Assembly (NCBI GenBank): GCA_026874595.1
Contig: CM049309.1
Location: 71,902,926 to 71,966,925, forward strand
Reading direction: 5' to 3'
Source of the DNA: Sipunculus nudus
Lineage: Eukaryota; Annelida; Sipuncula; Golfingiida; Sipunculidae
Length of the DNA stretch: 64,000 bases
Below the pieces are notes generated by a model. The model did not search any database. It was not told the origin of the DNA and was given only the letters and a program-made list of their open reading frames with translations. The first letter of the stretch is position 1. Every line of letters starts with the position of its first letter. A program made the translations under genes and the position numbers. Shown piece by piece: positions 63,246-64,000 of the stretch.

Positions 63246-64000
63246 ATTTGGTTGTGGCGGGTTGGGATATTTTCCTGGCAGAGTCATTCAGCAAATCTCA
63301 GCCCAGATGGAGAGACAGAATTTTCTACAACTGGCAATCCCCACCCACCCACACCTATTTCACTTAAGCTTTCATGGTATCTGAGGATTTATATGCCCCT
63401 GCAGGGGTTGCTTTGTACAGCAGGAGTTACTTTCCATGATTTTGCTGCTTTTACTAACCTATTGTCTTAGTTTAGTTATGTAGTTATAAATGGTAGTCTT
63501 CTCCAAGGTTTATTTATGCCTGATTTACATTATGCACTATGTCTAATTTATATGTTCTTTAAATTGTCTTGTATACTTAATGTGATATATGGAGGAAGGT
63601 TCACATATTGTAATTCGATTGTATGTGTCAAGCCCAGCGGGCACCAGCAAGATTAGCCTCTGCAGAGGAAATAAACCTTAAGCCCAAACCAGTGTACTGT
63701 GTTTATGCATGCTTGATCTGTCTGTAATATGAAATACACTAGAAGCGCATGGTCTTCAGCGTATATCAGAAATAAAGATATGGATTATATAATAAGAAAA
63801 TACACATTTGGCGACGGTAGTTGACACAAGCGACCATTGTTTATCCTTCATGGATATGATTATGATGTAATGTGTGATGTATCAGTAAAGCGCCTGTACG
63901 AGGAGAACACAAGCCTCGCTGTAAACAGAGGTCGGCAGCTCTTGGTCATTGGTCCCGAAGTTATGGGTTCCCCTTGTGCATTACATCTATTATGACGTCA
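63246..64000. other. Downstream of CACGTG cluster, unassigned
   Basis: The stretch 63620-63690 (CAAGCCCAGCGGGCACCAG..AGAGGAAATAAACC) resembles a transcript or LINE 3' end with an AATAAA, but I cannot name it. No coding exon is supported. Confidence 0.25.

Overview
The window is animal nuclear DNA. It is AT-rich and repeat-rich, with spliced genes (GT/AG introns), long AT, CT and poly-G/C microsatellites, SINEs, LTRs and DNA transposons. A degenerin/ENaC-type channel gene, C-type lectin genes and the repeat style suggest a lophotrochozoan invertebrate, most likely a mollusc or relative; that placement is inference. Little of the window is host coding sequence.

Layout. 1-3.4 kb: the 3' part of a C-type-lectin-domain gene on + (three phase-consistent exons). 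7.54-27.13 kb: one very large En/Spm (CACTA) DNA transposon bounded by inverted CACTG/CACTC termini and by sub-terminal tandem repeats (137 bp units on the left, about 149 bp on the right). On its minus strand it carries two genes: a tnp2-type transposase with N-terminal zinc fingers (two frameshifts) and an eight-exon gene for a SAM-domain protein whose reading frame is intact through every splice. The transposase lies inside the first intron of the SAM gene, the same layout as tnpD within tnpA intron 1 in maize En/Spm. A smaller TIR element and a SINE are nested on its right side.

28-34 kb: repeat-rich insertion(s), with nested palindromes built on a GGTAATCTGAAAT motif and a long inverted repeat with arms of about 0.95 kb. 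34.4-36.0 kb: a broken DEG/ENaC copy. 38.8-40.5 kb: an intact, intronless DEG/ENaC channel gene; homology of the two copies extends upstream, so they come from a DNA-level duplication. 42.4-43.9 kb: an array of a degenerate dispersed repeat that also occurs in an intron of the CACTA element. 46-56 kb: three solo LTRs of one family and, on the minus strand, a decayed C-type-lectin gene related to the one at 1-3.4 kb. 56-64 kb: mostly non-coding, with a tRNA-derived SINE, an inverted-repeat element and a promoter-like cluster of CACGTG boxes.

The main candidate system is the CACTA element with its nested transposase and intact SAM-domain companion. All assignments come from reading the sequence; no database search was possible.
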